Positions 1 through 12,716 of a DNA stretch of 64,000 nt are shown in pieces. Source of the stretch: Clarkia xantiana subsp. parviflora (taxonomy: Eukaryota > Streptophyta > Magnoliopsida > Myrtales > Onagraceae); assembly GCA_036873135.1 (NCBI GenBank), contig JAPTYO010000007.1, forward strand, positions 20,628,763-20,692,762, read 5' to 3'. Below the pieces are notes generated by a model. It made no database searches. It had not been told where the DNA came from and saw nothing but the letters and a program-made list of their open reading frames with translations. A program made the position numbers and the translations under genes. Every line of letters starts with the position of its first letter. Within the stretch, counting starts at the first letter, position 1.

Positions 1-1735
1 AATCATAACTCAAATCTCATAGGGTCCAATTCAGATTTCAGATTCACTGCTCCCGTCACGGCACGCAAAACTAGGCAGAAACCCGGTATCCTATTATTCG
101 CTGATTCTTCGACCATCTCAGAAAAATTCCCAAAAATTAATGTAAGTAGAGTTTTCAATTATTAGTCCAACGCCGAAACGGTGTCGCGTTTTGACATCCG
201 GGCGGCTCACACGAGTTGGTCAAAGTTGGCCGGGCGTGGTCAACTTCATCTTCAACCTAAGACTAGATTTTACAGATTGCAGAGCCAACTTCGGGAGCTC
301 GGGTTCTCCCTCGTCCGGGCTCGGTTTTGGGTGTTCTTGGCGTCAATGGAAAGCCCTTACAATGAACTACAAGTTCATAGATTCCTTATTGCGAATTAAT
401 CAGTAAAAATATGACTTTTATGGCATCAAAGTTCACGGTTCAATTTAATTTCTGAAACTTCAAATCTCGATATCTAACCAACGACACGATGGAATTCAGT
501 TTCTTCACTTGTGATAGGTTACTTAGGTCCCCTAGACTCTAAGCATGGCTAGAAACGAGAATCAAAACATCCGAACCGAAATCCACCATTAATGACCTCC
601 AAAACTTTCTCTCTCTAGAATAGTATTCATGGGTGAGCATAGTAAACACAGCTATAAAGTTTTACTTTGTTCGTGATATAACATAGGTTCGGGACTTGTG
701 GAAATCCAGTTTCAGCCGTCCCATGGTGGCTTGATCGAACTTCGAAATTTCGTCGTTTCCCTCTCCAAACTTCTTCTTGTAAGCTAACTTATGTAGGGTT
801 TGTTGTGACTGCGAAAATAATAAGCAATATACCTCTTAGCTGAAGCAAACGACACAAAACCCTCCAAACCATGACATTCATTGATTTTCCGTTGCCATAT
901 ATCTTTACGTGAAAATCTGATTTCCAAAGAAGGAAAAACAACTTTGGACCTCGAACTTCGTCATTAAATACTATTAGGCCCAGAGCTTTTATGTTTGCAA
1001 GTTTAGTCCTTAATTTTTTTCATGGGTGTTATACACTCACAAAAGACAACTTGGATACGGACATCTAATATGATAATTATATAATATTAATAAAAATGGT
1101 ATTATATTATATTTACTTGTAATTTTTTTAATTAGTGGTTGTATTATACACAAAAAAATTACATTTTTATTCAAGTATTATTCAAGTAATTTGTTATAAA
1201 TTATAATAAATGTATGATTTAAAATCATTAATAATATTCGAAAAAATCAATATAAATTTCATTATATTTATTTTTAAATAAAAATAGATAGTCAATACAT
1301 AGCCAATGTTGTATAATTTTTAGGTTTAGTAATTTTATTTTGCTGTTGAAAAAAATATTAAAAATAACAAGAAAATAAGGAAAGAGATGAAATATTTTAA
1401 AAATACAAATGTCATTAAGACAACTTAGATGAAACATAAAAAATATATGGAGGGACAAATAGTAGTAAAGTCAAATGTTGTCCACTCCCCTCCCTGCTGA
1501 ATATCTACCGACTAACTAATTGTTTTACATTAGCCAAACAAACTAACTTGTTTTCCCAAAAAAAGAACTAATTGCTTTTCTAAGCATACTGTCACTTATT
1601 AACAAAACCTTAAACTAATAAATACTGTTAAGGAAGCTGCCTCTTTTCGGTATGCCACTGACCTTCCCTTTGTATATCTATGCTCCAATCTCCAGTACTG
1701 AAGATAGTGTTTCTTTTTTTATTTTTTTCATTTTG
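1..1735. other. Intergenic, no recognised gene
   Basis: No reading frame here has recognisable family features or plausible splice structure. Bases 1-960 are less AT-rich than the surroundings and have the look of old retrotransposon non-coding DNA, but I found no LTR ends, primer-binding site or target-site duplication. Bases 960-1735 are AT-rich spacer. Confidence 0.5.
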
Positions 1736-1736
1736 C

Positions 1737-3795
1737 TCATTTTTCACTTTTTTTTCTTTGCTCAAGTTTGTATTTCAAAGATAGATGGAGCCGAGAAGAG
1801 AGAGTTGTTGGATACCTAGTAAATCGATCAAATCCTCGTACGCAAATAAATCCTCTCCTAAAGCATCCACTAATGTCCGCAAATGATTTCAATTTGAAGA
1901 TACTCGATACTGAGGTTCCAGCATAGGCGATTATCCTAGTCAGGTTCCATATCAAATCTCTCGGACATCGATCGGATGATTACTGGATCGATCATCAGCA
2001 AAAACCTCGTTTACTTGAAAATATGTTCCGTTTAGAGGAAATCTAGCTCTTGTTGATGTTCGACATGGAATCAAAATTGATCCTCGAATAGTCTCAGTTT
2101 TCGTTTCTTCTGTAACATGGATAGCACCTTCATGCGTACTTGCAGTTTCATCTGGCTATATAGTTAGAAGATATGGACATGGATCATTGGGTACACGTGG
2201 ATCAAACTCTACAATAAGAGAATGTCCATCCGGAAGTTCATACACTTGATGTTTTGTCCTTACTCTCAGCTTTCAGTTTAGGCGTAGGGTATGCGGCAAC
2301 CTCCGATGACAGAACAACTAAGTCTTTAGAATCTTCTGGACTGATTATTATATTCTTAGAAGCCTTGGACTGTCTCGAAGTTACATTAATCGTTGGAATA
2401 CAGTCATTCACTAGTGGCTAATTTTTGGAGCAAGGGCTTCTTGTGATTCCATCATCCTTGCATAAATCTTCAATATCTATCAATGATAGATCCTCTGAGC
2501 TATGTCTACTTGGACTTTCTGATAATTCAATGATGGATTTACAAACATGTTTGGGATCACCTCCCGCTACAACCGGCCCTCCCGCAAAAACCGGCCCTCC
2601 CGCTACAACCGGCCCTCCCGCTATAAATTCAATAGATTCACTCTGATAGTTTGATGAACTATCATCAACAACTGAATTCGTTGAAACTACCACCCTTTTT
2701 ATCGACCGGAGCAGGAAGGGCATTTGCTCGCGTGAACACTCGCAAAATATCTACATTCCTCCTTAAAGTGGACATGCTTGACAATTTGGTTTTCTCTGTG
2801 TACAAAATACATTTCCAAACGTAATCAAGTGATAATGCAACTCATATAATCTTTGTTGATCCATAACACATAAGCGTGGCCACAAGTACTTCTGAATCTC
2901 ATCCACTGCAGGATATAAATAAAGCTGAATTTATAACATTGGCTCAAGGGAACCCAACCAAAACGTACTACACTTCGCCCAACATTTACATCAACTAGAA
3001 AGGCTACATGTTGAAGTGCCAAAAGTCACACGCATTCGACGCTTTTCAGTCCTAACCCATTTACTTCTATCAAGTAGTCTTTTACTTTCAAAGTAGGACA
3101 ATGTCTGAGCCACTCAAGATCAATGCTACCTTGCAATCTTATTAATCGATTAATGAATTCTTGAATTTTTTTTGCAAGTTCATTTTGCTGCCCACGATCT
3201 CTGATGGTATAAGCTAATATGTACTGATGAGCAATCCTCACTTTTTCCCAATCTACAGTATCCATATGGTCTTCGCTTCGTGGTTCATGAGCGAACAATT
3301 TCATGGTAGTCTCTCTTAGACTTGTCCAGTCAACATACACTTTTTTATCAGTTTTCTTTTTCTTATTCTCTTTTGGCGGTGTTTTCAATTCTGCAGTTTT
3401 TTCTGCACCAGCCCGTCCATTAACAGATGCCGATGGTGTTTCCATTTCTTGAGTTTCTTCAATACTAGAAGATATCGAACTTAGGGCCGTGTCTTCTACT
3501 CGTTCAATTTTCATCTTTTCTTCTTGACCCATTCTCATCTTCCAATTATTTGCTTCCCTTTACTTCCCGAGGCTTTAGTATGGATCCTTCGTCATTTTTA
3601 TCGTTCAACACTTCTTCTCTCGTTTCTAATTTATGCATCAATCCTTCATTTTCACTTGCTCTTACATTATTGATTGCTTGAACAGGAGTGATAGATAGGC
3701 ATTACTATAGAGAAAATCATATACAATTTGGGTGAGGAATACTCCAACAATTGAGTCTACTACTGAACTCTTCCATGGCATGAAACGTCTCGGTC
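1737..3795 (-). pseudogene. ROS1/DEMETER-like DNA glycosylase retrocopy (5'-truncated, frameshifted)
   Basis: Functional relatives excise 5-methylcytosine from DNA in the nucleus (active demethylation). Reading the minus strand I see, in family order: the start of the HhH-GPD domain (3795-3690, FMPWKSSVVDSIVGVFLTQ); the WTSLRETT and DTVDWEKVR block and GLGLKSVECV (3538-3026); LQHVAFLVDVNVGRSVVRFGW (about 3025-2945); a [4Fe-4S] cluster C-X6-C-X2-C-X5-C near 2790-2745, with an extra T (one-base frameshift) between the third and fourth cysteines; a linker with IIELSESPS; then ILIPCRT and FPLNGTYFQVNEVFAD near 2085-1990; and the RRM-like end CVRGFD near 1835. Several stops and frameshifts break it. 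The catalytic domain through the C-terminus is almost collinear, although this part of the gene has many introns in Arabidopsis ROS1/DME, and the N-terminal half is absent. An A-rich run follows the final stop (minus strand, about 1735-1712). Together these suggest a 5'-truncated processed copy. Identification is firm; retroposition is inferred. Confidence 0.88.
2563..2627. repeat. 18-bp minisatellite inside glycosylase pseudogene
   Basis: About three and a half copies of an 18-bp unit containing CCGGCCCTCCCG. On the minus strand it encodes repeated GGPVVA-type hexapeptides in the linker after the Fe-S region of the pseudogene. It is locally very GC-rich compared with its flanks. Most likely replication slippage after the gene died, though the repeat keeps one frame. 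Confidence 0.85.
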
Positions 3796-5520
3796 CGTTA
3801 AAATACATAAATTTTTTTCATAAAGCAAAATCTTCATATTTTTTATTTTGAGCGGAAAGTATTTTCAAAAGTTACTAAAACGCTTTATAATTTTAGTATA
3901 ATGATTGGTTGACACGGGATTTTATTTAAATTCATATTTTCAAATAATACATTTTAAATAATAACAAATATATAAAAAAAAAGTAGCGCAAAATACCAAA
4001 ATGAAATTTATTACAAAATTCAAAAATTTATAAATATAAACTTTTGAAATTATTTAATCTTTTTTGGATTATATATATATATATTATTAATTTTTGTATA
4101 ATTTCTACCATTTTAAAACTTTTTTTCTTTTATATAATATATGAATTTATCTTAAAAGAATTATAGAACAACTTTATAGTGTTTTAAGTAATTCTCTAAA
4201 GTATTTTCATCCATATTTAATGAAAAAATTAACATAGCTAACAAAATGTACAATAACAAAAATTATGCTAACAATTTGTATAAATTTGGTTTGTAGTTTG
4301 GTATTTTTATTTTTGCCGCAAAAATGAATAGTTAGTGGTGGCGGCCCTAGGCTTATCCCGTTATGTAGAGTTCGAGCTCTCATGTTTATAAACTAATTTT
4401 TTTTTATCAGACTTAGTGAACAACATCTCGTGCACTGGGTCATCAAAGTAGTCCCACCAGCCACCAACAGCTTAGTATAGTTGAGAGACCGGCCACCAGC
4501 AGCCTATCGATGTTTTCCGGACCTGCCCCAAATTGTAAATGTGTTGTAGAACTTTATTTTATTTGGAATTTGATGCTTGTAAACTTAAACTTAGTGTCTG
4601 TAAACATTGATGGGTTGCTTTTTTTAGGTATAAAAAAAGATTAGTCCGAACTCGTCCCTAATTACGCATAGTCCCCCAATTCAGGATGGACTTTTTTGAA
4701 AAATTTGAGTTTGAACTCTCTAAACAAGAATTGAAAAGACAAAAAATTCGAACTTGGACAAAAAAACATGCATACTTATCCCAAGCTCAGCACTATGGAT
4801 AGAGAGGGTGATTTGATTATGTATGCTATGGACGACCAAAGTAAACGATGTATCCCTCCATATTATGGGAAATTAACTTCAACTAATTCAATTAAAGAGA
4901 CTAGCTTCTTTTTACAAAATCTTGAGGGGAGAGGGTAAGCTCAAATCGAATGAACCTTTAATTCCAGGATTCCTATGCGTGGAACATGCTTGAATTGTAT
5001 CAAGTTAGTTGGACGTTACAAATATGAACCAAATACATAGAATCGGTTTCTGGCACAAAAAAAAAAAAAACATAGAATCGGTCAAATATATAGGTGGCAT
5101 AATAGTATACGACAGCCAAATATAAAAGAATAGAGCTTTCAACTTTCAAGTGCTGTCTCCCTTAACTCTGATATTTATGTTAATTAAAAAATACACGCAG
5201 CTAAATGTCAAATTCTAGAATAATATCACTCGCACTAAGTCGATAAATGATAAAGTGTACCAGTAAATACTTAATTCATTTTTATAATTTGATCTCAAAA
5301 ATCTTTTGATTATAAAGAATAAAGATCCGAACGACTATGAGTATTTTTTTTGTTAAAAAAAACATTAGATGATAATGACGAGATGGCATGCATATATATG
5401 ATGAAGTCCACGTAGACAACCAAATGAGGTTCCTTTATTGACCAAACGAGATAATAATAATTCATTAAATATCAAATATCTTACTTTGCATCATATCATA
5501 TGTAAGAAGAAAGAAGAGTC
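3796..5520. other. AT-rich intergenic DNA
   Basis: No gene seen. The first 500 bases are extremely AT-rich with short TA runs. Bases 4320-4520 are more mixed in composition but hold no reading frame I recognise. Confidence 0.6.
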
Positions 5521-5532
5521 CTTGATCCCTTG

Positions 5533-5542
5533 TTATATATAT
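5533..5542 (+). promoter_or_regulatory. TATA box candidate for the cupin gene
   Basis: TATATATATG lies about 100 bases upstream of the cupin ATG at 5642. It is the best-placed TATA-like sequence for that gene. It comes only from position and composition; AT-rich surroundings make chance matches likely. Confidence 0.4.
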
Positions 5543-5641
5543 GCATGGACTTGTAGTTCTAGCTAGCTAGCTAGCTTCAGCCAAACACAAAAAAGAAGGA
5601 AGCTTCTCTGTATAAAGCTAGCTACCACTTGTCCACCTGCC

Positions 5642-6063
5642 ATGACGGCCGAATCGAGCTCATCGAGAAGCCTGAGAATACAAGTGGAGAGTAACCCTCC
5701 CGAGACACGACTCTCCGAACTCAACATCAAGTGTTGGCCCAAGTACACACACTTTCTGTCTATCCAATCCTCTCTAGCTAGAGATTCATATAAGAAGCAT
5801 CAAGTTTAATTAACTTGTATGTAAATGGTGTTTACAGATGGGGTTGCCCACCGGGGAAGTACCGACTGAAGTACGCCGCAGAGGAGACATTCTACGTAGT
5901 GAGAGGAAAGGTTAAGGCTTACTACTACCCGGTGGGTTTGAGTTCGACCAATCAATGTTTAGTAGAGTTTGGGGCAGGGGACCTTGTCACTATTCCTAAG
6001 GGCCTTAGCTGCACTTGGGATGTCTCTGTTTCTGTTGATAAGTTCTACAAATTTGAGTACTAG
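5642..6063 (+). CDS. Small RmlC-like cupin (Cupin_3/DUF861) protein
   Basis: Two coding exons, 5642-5742 and 5838-6063, joined by a 95-bp GT-AG intron (donor AA|GTACAC, acceptor TTTACAG|A) that splits a Lys codon. The product is 108 residues. Exon 1 gives the N-terminal part with VESNPPETRLSELNIKCWP; exon 2 carries the beta-barrel with WGCPPGKYRLKY, AEETFYVVRGKV, EFGAGDLVTIPKGLSCTWDV and ends KFYKFEY. Plants have a conserved family of such 95-110 residue single-domain cupins related to DUF861; their substrate is not well established, and I do not assign one. Length, order of strands and the EFGAGDLV...PKG...W signature all fit a complete protein. The ATG at 5642 is chosen because it opens the frame that runs into exon 1 and gives the normal family length. 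No defect is visible. A foldback element follows 30 bp after the stop. Confidence 0.88.
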
Positions 6064-6095
6064 CCTATACATATACACATATATAGACTGTTTAA

Positions 6096-6335
6096 GGTCT
6101 TTTAGTACAATATGTCTAACCAAAATAGACTTGACTTTTGGTGCAACATCTTTTTTTGTAGACTTTGGTACAATACGTTTGCAGTGTGTAGACTTTTGGT
6201 GTAACCGTTAGTTGACCGTTAAGTAGCGTGTGCAAGCTATAAACTGCAAACGTATTGCACCAAAACTCTACAGACAAACAAAAAAATTTGCACCAAAAGT
6301 CAATTTTTGGTCAAACATGTTGTACCGAAACACTC
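6096..6335. mobile_element. Foldback MITE downstream of the cupin gene
   Basis: About 240 bp that is almost one long imperfect inverted repeat. The left arm starts GGTCTTTTAGTACAATATGT and the right end read on the other strand starts GAGTGTTTCGGTACAACATG, with matching segments through the centre (ACTTTTGGTGCAA, ATACGTTTGCAGT, CCGTTAGTTGACCGTTAAG). Both ends are flanked by TTTAA (6091-6095 and 6336-6340), a likely target duplication. There is no coding capacity. It probably lies in or next to the cupin 3'-UTR, so a transcript could carry a strong hairpin. The superfamily is not assigned. Confidence 0.8.
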
Positions 6336-6604
6336 TTTAACCCATATATATATAGCACAAGAAGTTTCATATAAACATGAAGTTCAAAAATCAACAATCT
6401 AACATTTGAACTTACTGCTTTATTATCCAATCCAATCCTCTAACAAAAAAGTGGTGATGCAAAAATGTATATATATAACTGCAACTACTAAAGAAAAAGG
6501 AAGCTAGCCAAAATTTTCCCAAATGCAGTCAGCTATGTACAATAAGTTCAAAATTCAATCTACTTACCAAACCAAACAAAACAAAAGAAACCAAATTCAA
6601 TCTC

Positions 6605-9600
6605 TTACTTGTTTGAGATCCCCACACATGAACCCCATATCCGAACTGTTTGGTCGTCACTTGCTGATGCAAGCATCTTAGGCCTCCTCGGATTCCAACT
6701 CACGCAGTTTACAGTCATTTTATGGCCACTCAGAACCTCAATAAGCCTTGTACTTTGGCGATTCCATATATAAACCTGCCATTACAAAGTCGGGTCTTAA
6801 CTCACTGTAACAATAGGTTACATGATTTATCTTACATCATTTGACAGGAACAACCAATAACTATATTTCCATATACTGCTTGTGAGATCATTATTCAATA
6901 TTAGACACCAAATTCATCTTATATCATGCTCACTGGATAGCCTTATCTAAAACATAGCCTTTCATAGTAGAGGATGGATAAATGTTAATCATACCCGAGA
7001 ATCCTCGCTGCCACTGGCGATAAAACCACTGTTCAACCCACCAAAACAGGACCGAATCACATACTTCCTCTGTCTATGACCAAAGAACCTCAATGGCTTC
7101 TTCAAATTTCCGGCCACATCCCACATGTGGATCTCTTGGGTATTTAGATTGACAATAAAGAAACTTCCATCTGCAGAGAGTGATAAGGAAGTAATTGGGT
7201 TCTCTTCCGAAATAACTCTCTCAGCATTCGTTACCACGTTCAAAACCCGAATATCTCTTTCTGAGAGGACGCAGATGAGATTTTCTCCATCAGATGTAAC
7301 AGCAAGATCGAGAATCTTAGGCATACGCATCCCTCTCCATGCCTTGATCTCGTTCCCATCACAATCCCACATGCAGATGCCTTTCTCGGAGTGGGAGCTG
7401 CCACAAACAAGGCGCTTTGAGTCGGGAAACCATGCACATGAGCTCACTATGAAGTTACGGTCTCCATATGTTTGGCAGCATGTACCAGTCTCTATGTCCC
7501 ATAACCTCACAACCTCGGCATTCCCGCAGGTAAGCAGTTTTGTGTCATCGGGACTCCATGCAACGAAAGATACGGGCTTCTCATGGCCCTGTAAGGTGTG
7601 GAGCATCACCAAGTTTCCATTTTCTTGCACCTATCAATGAGTAAGACATAAAATTAATCTAATTATTATTTGAAACTGTTATCAATAGGAGAAATAAAGA
7701 ATGGACCACTTCAACAAGTTTTTCTTAAAAATTGATGGTTGCAAAGTTCAAGTTCTTGAAGAGGAAAAACAAAAAAAAAGTGTCTTATTTTTTCAATGAA
7801 AGAGAATGTCTATACATAAGAACATGACTTGTAGATGTCATCTATTTTCTTCGCTGAGCAATGCTTCAAAATGTGAAATTTATGAGAAAATATAAAAGTT
7901 TTTTTCCATTTTAGAAACTAACTATTGACAAACCCACTAGGTTATTTTTTCCTCAAAATGGTTTAACTTTTTCACTTCCTCGCCAAGTCTCACTCGAACT
8001 TCCACACTTTATATAAATTACCTTTAATCCCCTCCTACAAAACTTGACATATAAGCATATATAAATATAGAATAAAAGTATGAAATTTTCCAGTGAAATC
8101 CAATCCATGCATATTCAGGAATCCTACAGAACCCAACCTAATGAACTTCCATTGAGGCATATCCATACATCAAATAATACATGTCTTAACCAGAGATTAA
8201 ATATTTGATGTTGCTAACTGCAGTATTATAAACTATATTTATCTGCAACATCTAGTAGATACCTTCCATATGATAGCTGTGCAGTCACTTGATGAGGAGG
8301 CCAAGTATTCACCATTGTGAGAAAACTGTACAAACCAGACTTCATTCTTGTGACCAGTCAAGATCTGCAAAACAACATTAAAATACAAATGCAGAAAACA
8401 AAAAGGTGTCATTCAGAATTTACAAAAGCACATCGATACTTTGGTATGTCCACAACTCTCTTCATGTCCATTATTTTGTTCATTGTTGATCTTTCCTCCC
8501 TTCTTTTGCAAATGAGTGTGCCATCATGGTCAATCACTAACGAAAGATTTACTTTTTATAACATTCGGATAAGAAAACTAAAGTTCTTCACAATTCGGAT
8601 GCAATTTCATCTTTCGTTCTTTAGAAAGGCAAAACTTCGTCGATGGCAATTACTAGCACATACTATTAGAATGAAAATAAATTAGACCCGAAATAAAATA
8701 CCAAACGGCTATCCTTGATCCTGAAGACCAGTTGTCCATTTTTCTTTTAAAACCAGATACATCATATCAACACCTTAGAGAATGCTGCTACACTAATAGT
8801 TACTACATGAAGAAAGAGAAAAAATGAATGGTCGATAGCCCATGCTTTTTTCCTCTCTACAAGAATATATGACGCTGAATTTCTAATTATGGGTTAGTAC
8901 CTTATGGTTTTGCACTGTCAAATAAGCATTCTACAAAATACTATGAGCAGAAAGAGAATGACAAAAAAATAAGTTTTTCACTATTAACTTCCTTGCAAGT
9001 TACATTGGAAGATAAATTAACAATCCTAAGGTGAAATGATCTTACATTGACTTAATTTACTATAAAAGGAGAAAAACTAGTCAAATGACACCAGTTCTAG
9101 CATTTTTACCTACAAATAGAAAGAACAAAAGGTTTTCTAAGCCAAGACTCTACCTGAATAGTTTCTGTAGGAATCTGATCTCTATCACAGCAGTGATCCT
9201 CATAAAGAGAAACTGAAGCAGGTTCGTTATGATATACACAACGATCAATCTGCGAAGTAGCAATACTTTCCACCAAATACTCCAACCTTCGTTCGGGGAT
9301 AGCAATTGGTGGAGGAAGCAACTTTTCCAACTCACTTAACAACTGTCTCCTCAAATCATGAATACCCATCTCCTCCATACCACCCAAATCAATTTCCTTC
9401 AGAGATAGAATAACACCAGCAAGACTCTGAATCTTCTCTTTGCTAACCCCTAATTTCGAGACCCGTTTCCTTAATATGGTCAAAGCCAATGTAAGGTCTC
9501 CCTGATGCAAATACTCCAAAAGCCACTGCTTGAACACCAAAAACAAGGCCGAGTTCCGTACATCCTCCATCAAGACTTTAAACGAACTTAACGTGTTAAT

Positions 9601-9801
9601 ACAATCGTCCCAGTTTCCATTAAGTATCTGCAATTCCAGCAGTTCAAGCTCAGCCGACTTTCTTCGAATTCCTGATTCAGATTCCAGAATCGATGCAGAC
9701 TTCGTGTAGCCTAACGTGTACAAGCACTGTATAATGAGTCTAACCAACTCATGTTTGGGTACCAGCCCTGTTGGCCCTGAAATTGTACGACTATTCTCCA
9801 T
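6605..9801 (-). CDS. WDR26-type LisH/CTLH/WD40 repeat protein
   Basis: Coding exons on the minus strand: 9801-9154, 8364-8263, 7630-6995 and 6775-6605, all phase 0 with GT-AG introns, giving 518 residues. Exon 1 encodes LisH (about residues 15-45, [23 protein letters not shown]) followed by a CTLH/CRA-type helical region ([21 protein letters not shown] onward). Exons 2-4 encode WD40 repeats, for example [48 protein letters not shown] and [15 protein letters not shown], ending GISNK. This order matches plant WDR26 homologues and yeast Gid7, scaffold subunits of the GID/CTLH ubiquitin-ligase complex; plant members also bind RanBPM. Role in this species is by homology. The ATG at 9801 is in frame with the LisH domain and lies 17 bases inside the exon after the 5'-UTR intron. 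It is slightly shorter than some relatives but shows no internal break. Confidence 0.92.
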
Positions 9802-9817
9802 ATGACATTAAATTTTC

Positions 9818-10104
9818 CTGCTTTGTCTTCAATAACTGACCTAATTAGCATATATGATGATGAACAGTTAAGAAACCAAGTCCAATCTCAACCTACGAAC
9901 TCAAACTGATTCGAGTCTTCCCAAGGTCGAAACTTTCCAAATTAAAATCCCATCCAATGAAGAACGGATAAACCTATAAAATTAAGGACAGCGACGCGAT
10001 TACTAGAAACAGATAAAAGGAGCAGACTCCATGCATAAGGGACACACAGTTCGTTGAAGCTGTATAGAAAGAGAGCCTACACGATTGAAAGAAGCTGAAC
10101 TGAC
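9818..10104 (-). other. 5'-UTR intron of the WDR26-like gene
   Basis: On the minus strand a strong donor (TTAAG|GTCAGT, exon ending 10105) and acceptor (ACAAAGCAG|GAAAAT, exon starting 9817) flank about 287 bp just upstream of the start codon. A leader exon would then lie above 10105, with transcription starting perhaps near 10250. Splice-site fit is good; without transcript data it stays a prediction. Confidence 0.65.
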
Positions 10105-10259
10105 CTTAAAATAGAATTGGAGGGTGGAATCGGAGAATTAGATCAGTGAAGTAGCTTCATTTGGTTTACTGCTGAAGCGTCGAAAGAGCGCAGTTAGAGA
10201 CCAGTGGATCCAAGACACGGTAGATCGCCCACGGAAACAGATTCTCATTTGGGGACAGT

Positions 10260-10526
10260 TATGGTCAGCCTCAGATACTTGTCGAACTCTGCAGCAGCAC
10301 GAGCTATCAGCATTTATCGCTCTAACGATGTCGTTTAAGCTGAAACGGTAAGGATAGAGAGCTTAACATTTTTTTTTTTCGTTAGCTTAAGCTTAACCAT
10401 CATCTAATTAAAACACTATATAACCCTAGCGCGATTTAACGCTACATCTATTAACCAAATATCAAAAGTTCAAACACGACTCGTAATTTTGAAAATTAAA
10501 ATATATATTCATGGTCAGTGCTTAAT

Positions 10527-10595
<69 letters not shown>

Positions 10596-12430
10596 TAAAA
10601 TCTTTAAACATTCTCATTTATTATTTCATTTCTTCGATTAATTTAAAATTGTTTTTTTTTCATCTAATTACCACTATTTGATTAGTTTGTAAGTCTAATT
10701 TTTCAATGAATTTTTGAATGATTCTTAACATATTTATACAAGTCTATAAATGTTATTTACTTCTTGTTATTACAAACTGAGATTTGAATATTCAAAAAAT
10801 TTACCTTATTATTACATTTTTTGCTTTTGATAACACATTAAATTTTCTATTTATCATTGTATATTAATATTTTTTTTTTATTTTATAAGAATTATTTAAT
10901 ACCCATATAAACTGCAATTGTTCATATATCTATTTTTTGGTTGATATATTTTTTTTTTTTTGAAATTAACACTCATAAATTTTATCAAGAGTGGTGTTTC
11001 AATATTAAATAAACTAGTTATGAAATGAATATACTATGAATTAAAAGTAAATAATTTAAAATGATTGTAAAAAGAGCTAATAATGAATAATTTGCTTAAA
11101 AAAGATTTTGAAAATTCATTTCAAATAATTTACATTAATAATTAGATTTAAATATAAGGATAATCTTCCTTTTTAAAAAAATAAAAAATAAAAAAAGCCC
11201 TAATTAAATTTCACTTTAGGCCCCTTAGGTTCTTAGGACGGGTCTGTTTGTTACTTACGTTTAACAATGTAACTGTTTGATTTAAACGTATGTTTTTTAG
11301 TTACATATATTTGTGAATTATTTTGATGAAATGTCCCAAATATCATTTACATATTTTATCTTCTTCATCATATTTATCGTCATGTTCTTTATCGGGTTCT
11401 TTATTATATTCACGTCGTCGAGCACGCCCAAGAATTGCCAGGATTTTAAGACATTCAGATTACTCAACAGTGATACCTGGAATGCTAACGTTACAAAGCT
11501 TATCATTTGATAGATACAAATGCTACTAAGACACTATATTAGATTATCCACCCATCCTTAAGCACGGCTTTTGAAGCCACCGAGCTTCCATCAACTAGAT
11601 TTCTCTCAATCGATTTGCTGCCACACAGTAAGTCTATACCGTATGATACTATAAAAACGAACACTTTTTTTTTAATAACAAACGAACACTTGACACAACA
11701 ATCAAATCGATTAGAATTATGACACTAGAATAGAAGAACCGCTTGATGAAGAACACCGAGTTCGATTTTTTTCTTTAAGTTGAATTGGTTTTTTATTTGA
11801 AATTTGATAAACGAAATAAAAAATAACTTGAATTAATTGAAGATAAATGTAAAATCTTCATTTATAACCATTTAATTACATATGGTCAAATATAATTTAC
11901 TAAATGTAACAAGTTTGTACAATTTAATCACATTTTAAAACGTATATAATCAAAATATCACATCAAAAAATAAAAATAATCATTATGATCATGATCACAT
12001 TGCACAAACATAAGTAATTAAACAATGTATCAACCCATTTTTAAATGACATGTTTGGTAAATTTAACGAGATGAAAAGAGAACAAAAAAATGAATAACCA
12101 TTTTTAGAGATGTAATCACCTACCTCACTCTTCTATCTCATATCGTGTCTTACCGTTGTGATTTTGACACGTGTCCTTATATTTAATATTTTCCCTATAG
12201 GTTTCACCAATCCAACAGTTTTTTAAAATACAAAATTAATTACTTCAAATACATATGTCAAGATCACAATGATGATACACAATCTAAGATAAAAAGAGTG
12301 GCGGAGAACTTGAATTTTTTTTAGGGGAGGATTAATAATAGTATTGTTAGGTGAAACTGAAAATCATATTCCAAAACCTATTTACAACCAAATATCCTCC
12401 TATGAATAAGGAATGAAAATAGACATTCTT
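10260..12430. other. AT-rich intergenic DNA with a TA microsatellite
   Basis: No gene seen. A (TA)n tract of about 60 bp lies near 10530-10592 and poly-T runs are frequent. The small frames at 11313-11529 overlap on both strands and show no family features. Confidence 0.6.
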
Positions 12431-12431
12431 A

Positions 12432-12713
12432 GAGCATCCACAATGGTTTTACATAAAATGTATTCTTTAAAGTTGCCACGTAGACATTTATGTACACTTT
12501 AAGTAATACGTAAATTTAAGACACACGTAAAAAATATTTTCTCTGCAATCGTATTACTTAAACATATTCCTTAAATATATTTTATTATTAGATTTTCCAA
12601 CAACCACCAATAAGATATGTAAAACCACTGTAGATAGTTTTTATTGCTTTACTTAAATAAACATGTATGACCCACGTTTACGTAATCTTTACGTAATACC
12701 ATTGTGGATGCTC
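12432..12713. mobile_element. Tourist-like MITE copy 1 (internally deleted)
   Basis: Ends GAGCATCCACAATGG and CCATTGTGGATGCTC are inverted repeats, flanked by TTA on each side (12429-12431 and 12714-12716). TTA duplication and these ends fit the PIF/Harbinger (Tourist) group. It is 282 bp. It matches copy 2 next door except that about 135 bp of the interior is missing after CACCAATAAGATAT. No coding capacity. Confidence 0.9.
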
Positions 12714-12716
12714 TTA

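Noticed and set aside
2425..2646. Plus-strand frame with TTGPPAKTGPPATTG repeats as a secreted repetitive peptide
   Set aside because: It is antisense to the glycosylase pseudogene linker and arises from its minisatellite.
7125..7640. 171-codon plus-strand frame
   Set aside because: It is the antisense shadow of the WD40 exon at 6995-7630.
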